Part shown: positions 1 to 8,039 of the stretch, piece by piece
Numbering within the stretch: position 1 is the stretch's first letter
Layout: every line of letters starts with the position of its first letter
NCBI RefSeq assembly: GCF_900604385.1
Contig: NZ_LR027382.1
Location: 1,568,501 to 1,632,500 of the forward strand
DNA: 64,000 nt
Source of the DNA: Alistipes megaguti
GTDB taxonomy: Bacteria > Bacteroidota > Bacteroidia > Bacteroidales > Rikenellaceae
Direction of reading: 5' to 3'
The notes under the pieces: generated by a model
What the model saw: the letters and a program-made list of their open reading frames with translations, nothing else
Told to the model about the DNA's origin: nothing
Database searches by the model: none
Translations under genes and position numbers: made by a program

Positions 1-508
1 CGATGTCGTCGAGCGGCACGATGCGCTGCCAGTTGTCCAGGGCCTGGGAGGCCAGCGCCAGCGTCTCGTCGGAGTGGATGGCGGGTTCGACCACCCGCAG
101 CCAGACCGTGGCCTGCGTGGGTCGGGCGCCGATGCCAGCCGGAGCGGACGTTTCGTCGCGGGTATCCGTGCAGGCGGCGCGGCCGAAGATGCCGTGGGTG
201 AAGGCCGTGGAGTAGAACGCCGCATCGGGGCGCAGCTCCTGCCAGCGGTCGCGGATGCGAAGCGCCGTACGCGGCGGAAATTCGGGCGGCAATCGGAGCG
301 AATGGGCGTGCCATTCGGTGCGGATGATGCAGCCGTCGCGTTCGACGACATAGCGGTACGAGCGGAGCTGCTCGAGGTTGCGGATTTCGGCCGTCCCCTG
401 CCAGAGATCGTTGCGGGTGTATTCGAGGGCGACTCGGCGCTGGCCGAGCACCACGGCGAGCTGCTCGCCCCAAAGGGTATGGTATTCGATTTCGAAGATG
501 AGTCGCAT
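1..508 (-). CDS. malQ: 4-alpha-glucanotransferase, N-terminal part (runs off window)
   Basis: Amylomaltase that transfers alpha-1,4-glucan segments in maltodextrin metabolism. Only the first 169 codons are present. The start at 508 opens with a beta-strand pattern (IEFHTLWGEQLAVVLG) and a later RYVVERDG segment, as in the CBM20 starch-binding modules that precede the GH77 domain in Bacteroidetes MalQ. The catalytic part lies outside the window, so the call rests on the binding modules alone. A perfect -7 box (TATCTTTG, read on the minus strand) sits about 45 bases upstream of the start. An isolated CBM20 protein is the alternative. Confidence 0.72.
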   Translation of the reverse strand, partial: MRLIFEIEYHTLWGEQLAVVLGQRRVALEYTRNDLWQGTAEIRNLEQLRSYRYVVERDGCIIRTEWHAHSLRLPPEFPPRTALRIRDRWQELRPDAAFYSTAFTHGIFGRAACTDTRDETSAPAGIGARPTQATVWLRVVEPAIHSDETLALASQALDNWQRIVPLDDI

Positions 509-550
509 GATGGGTCGGAGTTCTCGGTTCGGGTTTTGATTCGATCTCTA

Positions 551-558
551 CAAAGATA
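551..558 (-). promoter_or_regulatory. -7 element of malQ promoter
   Basis: TATCTTTG on the minus strand matches the Bacteroidetes TAnnTTTG consensus. It would start transcription about 35-40 bases before the malQ start. No clear -33 TTTG is visible at the right spacing. Confidence 0.5.
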
Positions 559-787
559 GAAATTTCGTTCGGATTTCGGAATCTCGGGCCGCTTTTTTTG
601 GTGAGGAGTTCATCCCCGGGCCGCGACGGTCGGGGGCCCTGCCCGATGGAGCGCCGGAACGGGCGGAGTCCTGCGCGGCGGCCGATGTCCCGAACCCCGT
701 GGCCGACAAAAATCGGCCGAAGGGGGCCGGGGTTGCGAAAAAATCCGTATCTTTCGTCTGACGACCAACCAAAACTGCTACACGCGT

Positions 788-1447
788 ATGAAATTCTTTA
801 TCGACACGGCGAATCTCGACCAGATTCGCGAAGCCCACAAACTGGGTGTTCTCGACGGCGTCACGACCAACCCGTCGCTCATGGCCAAGGAGCACATTCG
901 CGGCGAGGAGGCCTGCAACCGCCACTATGTGGAGATCTGCCGCATGGTCGGCGGCGATGTCAGCGCCGAGGTCATCGCCACGGATTTCGAGGGGATGATC
1001 CGTGAGGGCGAGGCGCTGGCGGCCCTCGATCCGCACATCGTCGTGAAACTCCCCTGCACGGCCGACGGCATCCGCGCCGTCCGATGGTTTGCCGACCGGG
1101 GCGTGCGGACGAACTGCACGCTGGTCTTCTCGGTGGGGCAGGCCCTGCTTGCGGCCAAGGCCGGGGCCACCTACGTCTCGCCCTTTGTCGGGCGGTTGGA
1201 CGATATCTCGGAGGACGGCGTCGGGCTGGTGGCCCATATCGTGCGCGTCTACCGCACCTACGGATTCAAGACACAGGTGCTGGCCGCCTCGATCCGCCAT
1301 ACGCACCACATCATCCAGTGTCTGGATGCCGGGGCCGACGTGGTGACCTGTCCGCTTCAGGCCATCCTCGGCCTGTTGAAGCACCCTTTGACCGAGAGCG
1401 GTCTGGCGCAGTTCCTGGCTGACCATGCCCGCGTCAATCAGGAGTGA
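788..1447 (+). CDS. fsa: transaldolase / fructose-6-phosphate aldolase family protein
   Basis: Small (219 aa) class I aldolase of the TalC/FSA type, which forms a Schiff base with sugar phosphates (transaldolase or fructose-6-phosphate aldolase reaction) in the cytosolic pentose phosphate pathway. The start MKFFIDTANLDQI, the TNPSL motif near residue 27 and the Schiff-base lysine in VVKLPCT (K87) are diagnostic, and the length matches the family. It is monocistronic and convergent with the next gene. A weak TAnnTTTG-like box (TATCTTTC) lies near 748. Transaldolase and FSA activities cannot be separated by eye. Confidence 0.92.
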   Translation: MKFFIDTANLDQIREAHKLGVLDGVTTNPSLMAKEHIRGEEACNRHYVEICRMVGGDVSAEVIATDFEGMIREGEALAALDPHIVVKLPCTADGIRAVRWFADRGVRTNCTLVFSVGQALLAAKAGATYVSPFVGRLDDISEDGVGLVAHIVRVYRTYGFKTQVLAASIRHTHHIIQCLDAGADVVTCPLQAILGLLKHPLTESGLAQFLADHARVNQE

Positions 1448-1533
1448 TTGCGGGGGCGAATCCAGGTCTGCAACCTGCCGGCGGAGTCTTTACGGGCTCT
1501 GCCGGCGTCGTTTCTGGCCACCCTCCCGGCCGC

Positions 1534-2226
1534 TCAACCGATCAGTTTCGTCAGCCGGCTCTCCGGTGCATCGGGGAACAATTCGCGGAAGTGGTCGTGG
1601 ATGCGTACATGGGATTCGTCGGGCGTACGGTCGATCGTGAGCGGGCCGTAGAGCGCCTCGGGCGTCATGTAACGCGCCACGCCCCAGCCGTAGGGGTTGC
1701 CGTGGCGGTCGGTGTTGTATTCGAAGTCGGCGATGACGAGCCGCCCCTCCATCTGCAGCCGCGTCAGAATCGGGTCGAGCGAGACCTTCTCATCCTCCGG
1801 AATCTCCGATTCGGGATCCGTCAGACGGCGGCGTCCGCGTCCCCGGGCAAAGCCGAGCATGCGGCGCAGCTCCTGAATCGTGGCCGAGCCCTCGACCTCG
1901 ATCGTCTGCAGCACCACATCGTCCAGTGCCGCGGCATCCTCGTTGGGGGCCAGCAGCCGCGAGCGACGGTAGTTGACCCAGTCGGGCAGCCACTCCCGGC
2001 TGACGAATCCCGCCTTGCGGTTGAAGAACTTGCCGTAGGCGCAGTGTCCTTCGCGGATGACGGGGCCTTTCCACTCCCAGGCCCCCTCCTCGTCGGTGAA
2101 CCAGTACTCCGGAGCGATCATCTCCTCGATCGAGAAGCCGGGGATGCCGCAGCGGAAAAAGGGGAGAAAGCCCATCTGCAGACAGCGCTCCTCCACGTCG
2201 GTCGAACTTTTCAAGCAATCTTTCAT
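1534..2226 (-). CDS. AlkZ-related protein
   Basis: 230-aa cytosolic protein resembling the AlkZ-related family of Bacteroides and Firmicutes. It has the conserved opening GFLPFF...GIPGFSIEEM, an AYGKFFNRKAGFVS block, an EWLPDWVNYRR block and a C-terminal winged-helix-like region. Related AlkZ proteins are DNA glycosylases acting on crosslinks, but the function of this shorter family is unknown to me. I chose the methionine at 2226 because the upstream extension to 2340 is Arg/Pro-rich and lies over a probable promoter (CAAATTTA at 2338-2345). It is the last backbone gene before the low-GC insertion. Confidence 0.7.
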   Translation of the reverse strand: MKDCLKSSTDVEERCLQMGFLPFFRCGIPGFSIEEMIAPEYWFTDEEGAWEWKGPVIREGHCAYGKFFNRKAGFVSREWLPDWVNYRRSRLLAPNEDAAALDDVVLQTIEVEGSATIQELRRMLGFARGRGRRRLTDPESEIPEDEKVSLDPILTRLQMEGRLVIADFEYNTDRHGNPYGWGVARYMTPEALYGPLTIDRTPDESHVRIHDHFRELFPDAPESRLTKLIG

Positions 2227-2603
2227 CCTGATTCCGTATTTCGGTTCCGTTGCAGCCTTGGAGCAGCCTCTCCGGCCGGTGCGGTTGCGGGGGGCGCGGA
2301 GCGGGGGCTTCCTCTGCCGCAGCGGAACGTTGTCCGACAAATTTACCGTTTAATTTTCAAAAACGACGCGCTTTCCCGGACAAAGTTGACCGCGGAAGGC
2401 CCGGCTTGTCGCTTCGTCCCCTCCCGGCAAAGCTGCCGGTCGGAAGCCGGACAGCAACCCCGGATACCGGCCGTTCAGCCCTTCCGGCGGGCCGTGACGT
2501 TTATAAGTTTTGTTTTTAAAAATATTATTTATATGTTTATTCAAATCTCGTTTCTGAGATTACCTAATCAATAAAATCGAATCTGTATGTGATAAAAAAT
2601 TTT

Positions 2604-2691
2604 ACACTATGCTATTGCATAGATGGTCTAAGCATCCCATGGCGAAAATAAAAGTCCTGCAAACGAACAGGAGCCGAAAACGAATAAAAAG
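2604..2691 (+). ncRNA. predicted structured leader RNA of recombinase module 1
   Basis: Three short hairpins in a row: TATGC/GCATA (2608-2612 with 2617-2621), ATGG/CCAT (2623-2626 with 2637-2640) and TCCTG/CAGGA (2655-2659 with 2668-2672). A purine-rich 14-base spacer (2641-2654) lies before the third hairpin and a GCCGAAAA-type segment follows it. The same architecture with changed but still pairing stems occurs at 7781-7870 before recombinase 2. I do not recognise a named RNA family. Confidence 0.55.
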
Positions 2692-2705
2692 GAATATGAT
2701 TCAAT

Positions 2706-2867
2706 GTGTTTAATTATAAATTAAGCGATTATAAAGATGATTTACAGAAGATAGGTATCACGAGCGAAATAGATATGACAGTCATTATGGATTATCTGTA
2801 TACTCTGGCAGGAATTGGTGCTGAGTATGTGAAAATAAAAGAGAATAGCAATTTAAAAGATGAATAG
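2706..2867 (+). CDS. small ORF upstream of recombinase 1 (53 aa)
   Basis: GTG-start ORF encoding an acidic 53-residue protein beginning VFNYKLSDYKDDLQKIGI. It aligns along its length with the small ORF at 7887-8039: Y-x(6)-LQKIGITSE versus Y-x(6)-FKELGITNK, then DYLYTLAGIGAEY versus QYMQLLALYGIEY. Its stop overlaps the recombinase start by 8 bases, exactly as in the second module, which suggests translational coupling. Function unknown; a directionality or partner protein of the recombinase is a guess. Confidence 0.55.
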   Translation: MFNYKLSDYKDDLQKIGITSEIDMTVIMDYLYTLAGIGAEYVKIKENSNLKDE

Positions 2868-4393
2868 AAATGAACATAGCATAGGTGTAATTTGGACCCG
2901 AGTGTCATCCAAGAAGCAGATGGATGAGGGCGGCAGTTTGGAACATCAGATCGATGTTTGCCGGAGTTATGCACAACGTTGCAATATAGAGGTCATCAAA
3001 GAATATGGTGGATTCTACGAAAGCGCCAAGGTGCAAGGCAAGCACTTTAAACAGATGATTGCAGAGGTGAAACGCAATCGGCATATTAAATATCTTATTA
3101 TCTATTCCTCTGATAGATTTGGATGTAATGGTGCAGAATCCATTAAAACGTCTGAGGAACTAAGGGCACTGGGTATATATGTTATTTTATTGCAGCAACG
3201 CAGGAAATAGATGCTCGTACTCCTCAGGGAAAGTTCATGCGCAATTTCAATTTCATTGCGGCTGAGTTTGATAATGATGTGCGCCGAGAGAAATGTACCG
3301 CAGGTGTCAAGGCGAAGGTTGAGGCTGGCATTTGGTGCGGGAAGACACCTTTAGGCTATTATTCACAAGGGAAAGGTCGTCATACGCAATTCATTATCAA
3401 TGAGCAGGGATGGCTATTGAAAAAAGCCTTTGAACTAAAAATGCAAGGTGTCAAAAACTGCAAAATTTTAGAATGGTTATCCAACAGAGGGGTGGAGATT
3501 AGCAAACAACAACTTCATAAAATCTTTGTCAATCCCTTCTATGCGGGGAAAATATCTCACAAGGCATTAGGGGATGCGGTGATAGATGGAAATCAGCCTC
3601 CTTTGATTACATGGAGCGAGTTTGAACGGGTGCAGTTGGCTTTGTCTGCAAGGACAGGACGATATGTTCATGATAGGGAGTCGCCTAAATTCCCTTTGTT
3701 GAAGCATGTATTTTGTGCAGAGGATCACACGGCATTTACCAAGTATACGACCAAGAACATTGATTATTATAAATGCAATGTGGCAGGTTGTTGCACAAAC
3801 CGCAATGCAAAAGATATGCACCGCAAATATGCGGAGTTATTAGATGGATTTGCCTTACCCAAAACGCTTCGTCCCATCTTTGAGAAGGTCGTAAAGGATT
3901 TTTTGCACAGAGTTGCAAGGAGCAGGTCAAAAATAGGACTTTGTTGACCAAGCAACTTTCAGAGATAACAAACAACATCAGAAAGGTGCAAATGAATCGT
4001 GCTATTGATGCGATTGATGATGAAATTTACCAGGGAGCAATAGCAGAATTGACTGAAAAGAAACTCAAAGTTGAAAGGGAGTTGGAGAAGGAAAACATAA
4101 AATTATCGAACTTTGCGCACCATATCCATAAGGTGGTGTTAACTTGCTGTGAATTAGGGGATATGTGGCGTAACGGGACACTTGATATTTGTCAGCAGAT
4201 TCAGCATTTGGCGTTTCCTGAAGGAGTTGAGTGGGATAAGTCAGTTCAAAATTATCGAACTCCTACCACTAATGAGGCGTTGAGTATAATGCGCAAATTT
4301 TCAGGTGATTACATAAATAAAAATGAGGACAAAACTGCAAAAAATGCAATTTGTCCCCAATACCCATATTTCCCAAACCTTGAAGCCTTTTAG
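2860..4393 (+). pseudogene. large serine recombinase, module 1 (two frameshifts)
   Basis: Integrase-type serine recombinase. The catalytic serine lies in WTRVSSKKQ near the N-terminus, followed by the resolvase fold, the Recombinase domain (PLGYYSQGK... NPFYAGKI), a zinc-ribbon segment (YYKCNVAGCC) and a coiled coil. The frame breaks near 3185-3188 (T4 where T5 restores VIFIAATQE) and at 3899-3904 (T6 where T7 restores DFFAQSCKEQ). Both breaks therefore look like single-T losses. The intact recombinase at 8032 aligns across both. The frames are 2860-3210, 3237-3947 and 3941-4393. It may be dead, or the indels may be sequencing errors. Confidence 0.85.
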
Positions 4394-4569
4394 GGAGCTA
4401 CTTAAAAAAATCAACAATACACCAACTCCTCCGCTCAAGCAAACACTTCAATCCCTCTTGTTGGAGATCATGATCTTCTTTGCTGTTGTGGCAATCTAAT
4501 TTTGTATTAAAATAATCTTTTCAAACACATTTTGAGCTATTTAATAATGTAGCAATCTAATCTAAAAGA
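4394..4569. other. AT-rich spacer after recombinase 1
   Basis: No ORF or RNA gene recognised. It holds two copies of GCAATCTAAT about 60 bases apart (near 4490 and 4551), which could be remnants of an element end. Confidence 0.3.
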
Positions 4570-4800
4570 TTATTTTTGTTTGGGGATAGTTATCAAATAC
4601 CCCTTCCTGATAATGCAGAGCTTGTTTTGGTATGGCTTTTCTGCTGAAAGCCCATAGTTACGCAAGCTGCCATAGCCAATACCAATCTCCTCTTTCTTGA
4701 ATTTCTCGTAGATGGCAGCCAAGCTACCAAAATAATGATGGCTGTTATTGCACAGCAATTCAACGTGGACAACTGTCCGCTCTGCTTTCTCCTTTTCCAT
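4570..4800 (-). CDS. small hypothetical protein (76 aa)
   Basis: Unrecognised basic protein starting MEKEKAERTVVHVELL and ending with a lysine-rich ITIPKQK tail. The middle (YFGSLAAIYEKFKKEEIGIGYGSL) looks like a small helical DNA-binding or adaptor fold, but this is only an impression. It has its own good promoter (TTG, 19 bases, TAGTTTTG on the minus strand) and is divergent from the 4923 gene across a shared inverted repeat. Confidence 0.6.
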   Translation of the reverse strand: MEKEKAERTVVHVELLCNNSHHYFGSLAAIYEKFKKEEIGIGYGSLRNYGLSAEKPYQNKLCIIRKGYLITIPKQK

Positions 4801-4816
4801 ATTATGCTATTTTAGG

Positions 4817-4895
4817 CAAAACTATAAAAATATGACATATATTCAAAATAAATCATGTTTATATTTGCATATATGAAATATATGTCATATCTTTG
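4817..4895. promoter_or_regulatory. divergent promoters with 13-bp inverted repeat
   Basis: Minus-strand promoter: -7 TAGTTTTG at 4824-4817 with TTG at 4846-4844. Plus-strand promoter: TTTG 4864-4867, 20 bases, TATCTTTG 4888-4895. A perfect 13-bp inverted repeat (TATGACATATATT at 4831-4843 and its complement at 4877-4889) puts one arm in each promoter spacer. This looks like an operator for a dimeric or looping regulator controlling both directions. Confidence 0.65.
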
Positions 4896-4922
4896 TGCTA
4901 TAAACAAAGGGATGGAGGATAT

Positions 4923-5087
4923 ATGGCAACGGAAAGGAAATACAAGATTATGGGGGCGGGAAGTGGTCTTTATGTATGGAATGTGGAGACAGGTGAAAAA
5001 GTGTATCGAGGTCGCTCTTATGCCGATTGCCGTAATAAGCTCTACGAATTGATGGGATGGAGGACACCCAAACATTGGAAATTCTAA
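4923..5087 (+). CDS. small hypothetical protein (54 aa)
   Basis: ATG-start ORF encoding MATERKYKIMGAGSGLYVWN followed by a short beta-rich and helical stretch ending PKHWKF. It starts about 28 bases after a consensus promoter (4864-4895) and precedes the DUF2693-like gene by 30 bases, so the two may be cotranscribed. No function recognised. Confidence 0.55.
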   Translation: MATERKYKIMGAGSGLYVWNVETGEKVYRGRSYADCRNKLYELMGWRTPKHWKF

Positions 5088-5117
5088 CAATTAGGTGTAA
5101 TAATAAATCTTACAAGT

Positions 5118-5453
5118 ATGGCTCAGGTTATTTTACTCAATGACAACACGGTAGTACGCGCAAAGGTTATCGCAGTTCGCACATCCTGTCGTACAGTGGA
5201 TGGCATTTCAAAGGCTCTTTTGATAGAGCAACTCAAGCAGAAACTGCGTAGCGGACAGATTGTGAAGTTTGTATATCTCAAAAGTAATGGTGACATTCGT
5301 GTAGCCTATGGAACAACCAACGCAGACTTTGTGAAGGATAAGGTCTGTGGCTGGGGCGTATCGCGTGAAGAGTATGCAACAACGGCTTATTATGATTTGG
5401 AAAGCGGGGGTTGGAGATCATTCAGGTGGGAAAATTTGATAGCGGTCTACTAG
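5118..5453 (+). CDS. DUF2693 (Sm-like SH3 beta-barrel) family protein
   Basis: 111 aa. The C-terminal half matches the DUF2693 pattern common on Bacteroides mobile elements: F-x-Y-x-K-x-x-G-x-I-R-x-A-x-GTTN, then YYDLE...WRSFRWENL near the end. The family has a small beta-barrel fold with no established activity; Sm/SH3-like folds often bind nucleic acid or peptides. It sits in an operon-like arrangement after the 54-aa gene, within mobile-element cargo. Confidence 0.75.
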   Translation: MAQVILLNDNTVVRAKVIAVRTSCRTVDGISKALLIEQLKQKLRSGQIVKFVYLKSNGDIRVAYGTTNADFVKDKVCGWGVSREEYATTAYYDLESGGWRSFRWENLIAVY

Positions 5454-5524
5454 CCGCTATCTTTCTTTTTTGCAATACCTCGCACAGAGTGCTGTTCAAG
5501 TGAAAATAATTTTCTATCTTTGTG

Positions 5525-5653
5525 ATGCTGAATGTAGAAATGCAGGAGGCAGACATATTTGATGAAAGTGTTTTCGCACTGTCCTTAACAGAAAATGTGG
5601 CAATTTTCAATAGCAAGGGACAACGAACAGCACTCATTCCTTGTGTAGATTAG
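5525..5653 (+). CDS. small ORF (42 aa) with its own -7 box
   Basis: Encodes MLNVEMQEADIFDESVFALS plus 22 more residues. TATCTTTG at 5515-5522 lies almost on top of the first ATG (5525), so translation probably starts at the second ATG (5540), giving 37 aa. Function unknown and coding status uncertain. The following 180 bases hold an 8-bp hairpin (ACCCCATA...TGTGGGGT near 5680-5710) and nothing else recognisable. Confidence 0.35.
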   Translation: MLNVEMQEADIFDESVFALSLTENVAIFNSKGQRTALIPCVD

Positions 5654-5832
5654 GGTGGCATATGTCTTGTGCCCACAGACCCCATATCTATCTTGGTGTG
5701 GGGTATTGCGTCGTTTATTTTGCTATGGGTTCGCCACAACCTTCTGTTAGATAGACGAAACGGCTCCACACTTTCTTTTTATTTATAATCATCTCTTGGG
5801 AGTCGGGGAGAATTTAAACTAACCAAACGGTT

Positions 5833-6504
5833 ATGAAAAAACTTTTCTTTGCTGTCTTGGGCGTGGTCTTTTTGGCAGGTAATGTTGTTGCACAGGACTA
5901 TGACAAGAACATTTACGGAGTCAGATTAGGCCTGAATGCGGCCAAACTAACCGCAGGTGATGATGGGCATTCCACAACCAAACCCGGATTTCATATTGGA
6001 GGTGTTTATGAACGGTTATTAATGCCATCCAAACCTCTTTATCTGGAAACAGGCTTAAATCTCACCTTGAAAGGAAGTGGCGGAACCATGTCAGAAGTGA
6101 GATTGAGTGTGTTGTATGTACAGATTCCTGTCATGGTTAATTATAAATTTTATGCAGGAGAACATTGGGTGTTTTATCCTTCTGCTGGATTTTATTATGC
6201 ATTAGGCGTCGGAGGAACTTGTGATGCAAACTTTTTAGGGGCCAGTGATCTCTATACGGTTGATTCGTTTGGAAAGAATGGCATTCTCAAGCGGTCTGAT
6301 TTTGGTATGCGGTTTGGTGGAACCGTGCAATGGAGGCGATTCTCTTTATCATTGGGATATGAGTTTGGATTTATCAATGTGGGACAGGATTTGAAACTTG
6401 ATACGAGCAATCTGGAGGACGATGATACGCAATTCTTAAATAGCATGGGCGTATCTGACGCCAAGACGGGAAATTTCTTTGTTTCGATTGGCTTTCACTT
6501 CTAA
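5833..6504 (+). CDS. outer membrane beta-barrel protein
   Basis: 223-aa protein with a signal peptide (MKKLFFAVLGVVFLAGNVVAQ) and alternating amphipathic strands ending in an aromatic residue (FVSIGFHF), as expected for outer membrane insertion. It resembles the PorT/OMP_b-brl_2 barrels of Bacteroidetes (GVRLGLNAAKL near the start, FYPSAGFYYALGVG in the middle). It is followed 12 bases later by a lipoprotein gene, probably in one operon. As element cargo it may alter the cell surface, but that is inference. Confidence 0.8.
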   Translation: MKKLFFAVLGVVFLAGNVVAQDYDKNIYGVRLGLNAAKLTAGDDGHSTTKPGFHIGGVYERLLMPSKPLYLETGLNLTLKGSGGTMSEVRLSVLYVQIPVMVNYKFYAGEHWVFYPSAGFYYALGVGGTCDANFLGASDLYTVDSFGKNGILKRSDFGMRFGGTVQWRRFSLSLGYEFGFINVGQDLKLDTSNLEDDDTQFLNSMGVSDAKTGNFFVSIGFHF

Positions 6505-6516
6505 TAGAAACTGGAT

Positions 6517-6903
6517 ATGAGAAAAATTATAGCCGCTATGCTCATGGCCATAGCGTTGACTGCTTTTACAGGTTGCTCCAAAGATGAGGACAATAACAGT
6601 CTCCTTGTTGGTAAATGGGAGCAGGTTAAAACAGTGTGGTTGGACGGGAGTCATCCGGATGATGAGTATGCTCCAGGCGAATATGTTCTTGAGTTTACTG
6701 CAGATGGGCGAGTCTATGAGTATCAGTTTGGAAAAAAAAGTCCATATTCTACAAAATATTCTTATAATAGCAAGACGAGTGAGTTGACGCTAATGTTTGT
6801 GACATTCAAAGTTGATTTGTCTGCTGATGAGTTGATTATGCATTCTCAAAGCATAGATGTTACTCCCTCGCTTTACGATGATTATTACAAGCGTATTGAA
6901 TAA
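6517..6903 (+). CDS. lipocalin-like lipoprotein
   Basis: 128 aa with a lipoprotein signal (AIALTAFTGCSKDED; lipid-modified Cys about residue 20). After it comes LLVGKWEQVKT...EYVLEFTADGRVYEY, the strand pattern of small lipocalin-like domains in Bacteroidetes lipoproteins. It is the second gene of the unit begun by the barrel protein and ends just before an intrinsic terminator. Ligand and role unknown. Confidence 0.72.
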   Translation: MRKIIAAMLMAIALTAFTGCSKDEDNNSLLVGKWEQVKTVWLDGSHPDDEYAPGEYVLEFTADGRVYEYQFGKKSPYSTKYSYNSKTSELTLMFVTFKVDLSADELIMHSQSIDVTPSLYDDYYKRIE

Positions 6904-6931
6904 TAAGTTTAACATAAACTTGTAGCGTCTG

Positions 6932-6960
6932 AATCCCGGCTTTAAGGTCGGGATTTTTTA
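6932..6960 (+). terminator. intrinsic terminator of barrel/lipoprotein unit
   Basis: AATCCCG (6932-6938) pairs with CGGGATT (6949-6955), followed by a T run. Confidence 0.75.
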
Positions 6961-6990
6961 TTGCAGGAAAGGTAAATTATGATAAGAATA

Positions 6991-7021
6991 TTGCATATAT
7001 TATATAAATGTAATATATTTG
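6991..7021 (+). promoter_or_regulatory. promoter of resolvase gene
   Basis: TTG at 6991-6993, 20 bases, then TATATTTG at 7014-7021. Consensus spacing, 20 bases before the resolvase start. Confidence 0.65.
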
Positions 7022-7041
7022 TACTGAGTAAGGGTTGATAA

Positions 7042-7668
7042 ATGATGGAAACAAAAGCAGTAATATACGCACGAGTATCAACGATAGGACAAGATTATCA
7101 ACGCCAGCTTGCAGAACTGAAAGCGTATGCTTCAAAAATGAACTACAAGGTGGTCAAGGAATTCACAGAAAAGGTTAGCGGAGCAAAAAAGATTGCAGAG
7201 CGAGAGGCTTTGGCGGACCTGCTCAAATATGTAGAGGAGAATAAGGTTGATAAGGTGCTGATCTATGAGTGCAGCCGTTTATCCCGCCGAGCTGTTGATT
7301 TTTTGCAGGTTGTAGAGTATTTGACTGAACGCGGGATTAGTGTATATATTCATCAGAATGGGTTAGAGACACTCTTATCTGATGGCAGTTCCAATCCCAT
7401 AGCCAATTTGGTATTGGGAATTTTGGCGCAGTTCAACAGTATGGAACGCAATCTTATCCGGTCTCGCATGGAAAGCGGGTATCATCATTATAGGCAGAAT
7501 GGTGGTAGAGTGGGTAGGAAGGTTGGCTACCGCAAAAGTGAGGATGAATTGCGCGCACAATACGGTAAGGAAATTCAGTTGTTGAGGAAGAGGCTATCCT
7601 TGCGCAATGTCGCAGCTATTACGGGTACAAGCACAACTACCCTTCAAAAAATCAAGAAAATTATTTAA
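7042..7668 (+). CDS. small serine recombinase (resolvase/invertase family)
   Basis: 208 aa. The catalytic serine is in IYARVSTIGQDYQRQ, a Ser/Arg-rich active-site helix follows (YECSRLSRRAVDF), and AQFNSMERNLIRSRMESG forms the long dimer helix. The C-terminus (LSLRNVAAITGTSTTTLQKI) is a helix-turn-helix. The length is typical of resolvases and DNA invertases, unlike the large recombinases on either side. It may resolve element dimers or invert a segment; I found no invertible repeats nearby. Starts at 7042 or 7045 are both possible. Confidence 0.9.
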   Translation: MMETKAVIYARVSTIGQDYQRQLAELKAYASKMNYKVVKEFTEKVSGAKKIAEREALADLLKYVEENKVDKVLIYECSRLSRRAVDFLQVVEYLTERGISVYIHQNGLETLLSDGSSNPIANLVLGILAQFNSMERNLIRSRMESGYHHYRQNGGRVGRKVGYRKSEDELRAQYGKEIQLLRKRLSLRNVAAITGTSTTTLQKIKKII

Positions 7669-7774
7669 AAATATTAAATATAAATTTGGTTTTTAAAAAT
7701 AAAATTTGTATTTCTACACCAAAGAGTAATTCTATTCTGTTGTTAATCAAATTTAAAAGGATAGTATAACGAAA

Positions 7775-7880
7775 AAATTACCTGCGTCAATGCAGGGAGG
7801 TGCTGCCATCTCGGTGAAAAGAAAAGTCTTGCAATCTATTGACGCAAGAACCAAAGGCTGAAAAATAAAAAGTAATCTAT
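7775..7880 (+). ncRNA. predicted structured leader RNA of recombinase module 2
   Basis: Hairpins CCTGC/GCAGG (7781-7785 with 7792-7796), GAGGT/ATCTC (7797-7801 with 7808-7812) and TCTTGC/GCAAGA (7827-7832 with 7844-7849). A 14-base purine-rich spacer (7813-7826) and a GGCTGAAAA segment after hairpin 3 match the RNA at 2604-2691. Stem sequences differ between the copies while pairing is kept. Confidence 0.55.
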
Positions 7881-7886
7881 TGTTGA

Positions 7887-8039
7887 ATGATTAAATTCCA
7901 AGATTATGAAAAAGAGTTTAAAGAGTTAGGAATAACGAATAAGGATGACGGCGACGCCATTCTGCAATATATGCAGTTGTTGGCTTTGTACGGCATCGAA
8001 TATTTGAATAAGCAGATAAAAATAGCTGAATATGAATAA
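7887..8039 (+). CDS. small ORF upstream of recombinase 2 (50 aa)
   Basis: ATG-start ORF beginning MIKFQDYEKEFKELGITNKD, related in sequence and position to the ORF at 2706-2867. It overlaps the recombinase start (8032) by 8 bases, as in module 1. Retention of this ORF and overlap in two diverged modules argues that it is translated. Function unknown. Confidence 0.6.
   Translation: MIKFQDYEKEFKELGITNKDDGDAILQYMQLLALYGIEYLNKQIKIAEYE

Noticed and set aside
548..1426. Minus-strand ORF opposite the transaldolase-like gene
   Set aside because: The plus-strand product has an unmistakable aldolase active site; the antisense product has no features.
7042..7668. Resolvase considered as a DNA invertase controlling the neighbouring barrel gene
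   Set aside because: No inverted repeats flanking a promoter or the barrel/lipoprotein unit were found; left as a possibility only.
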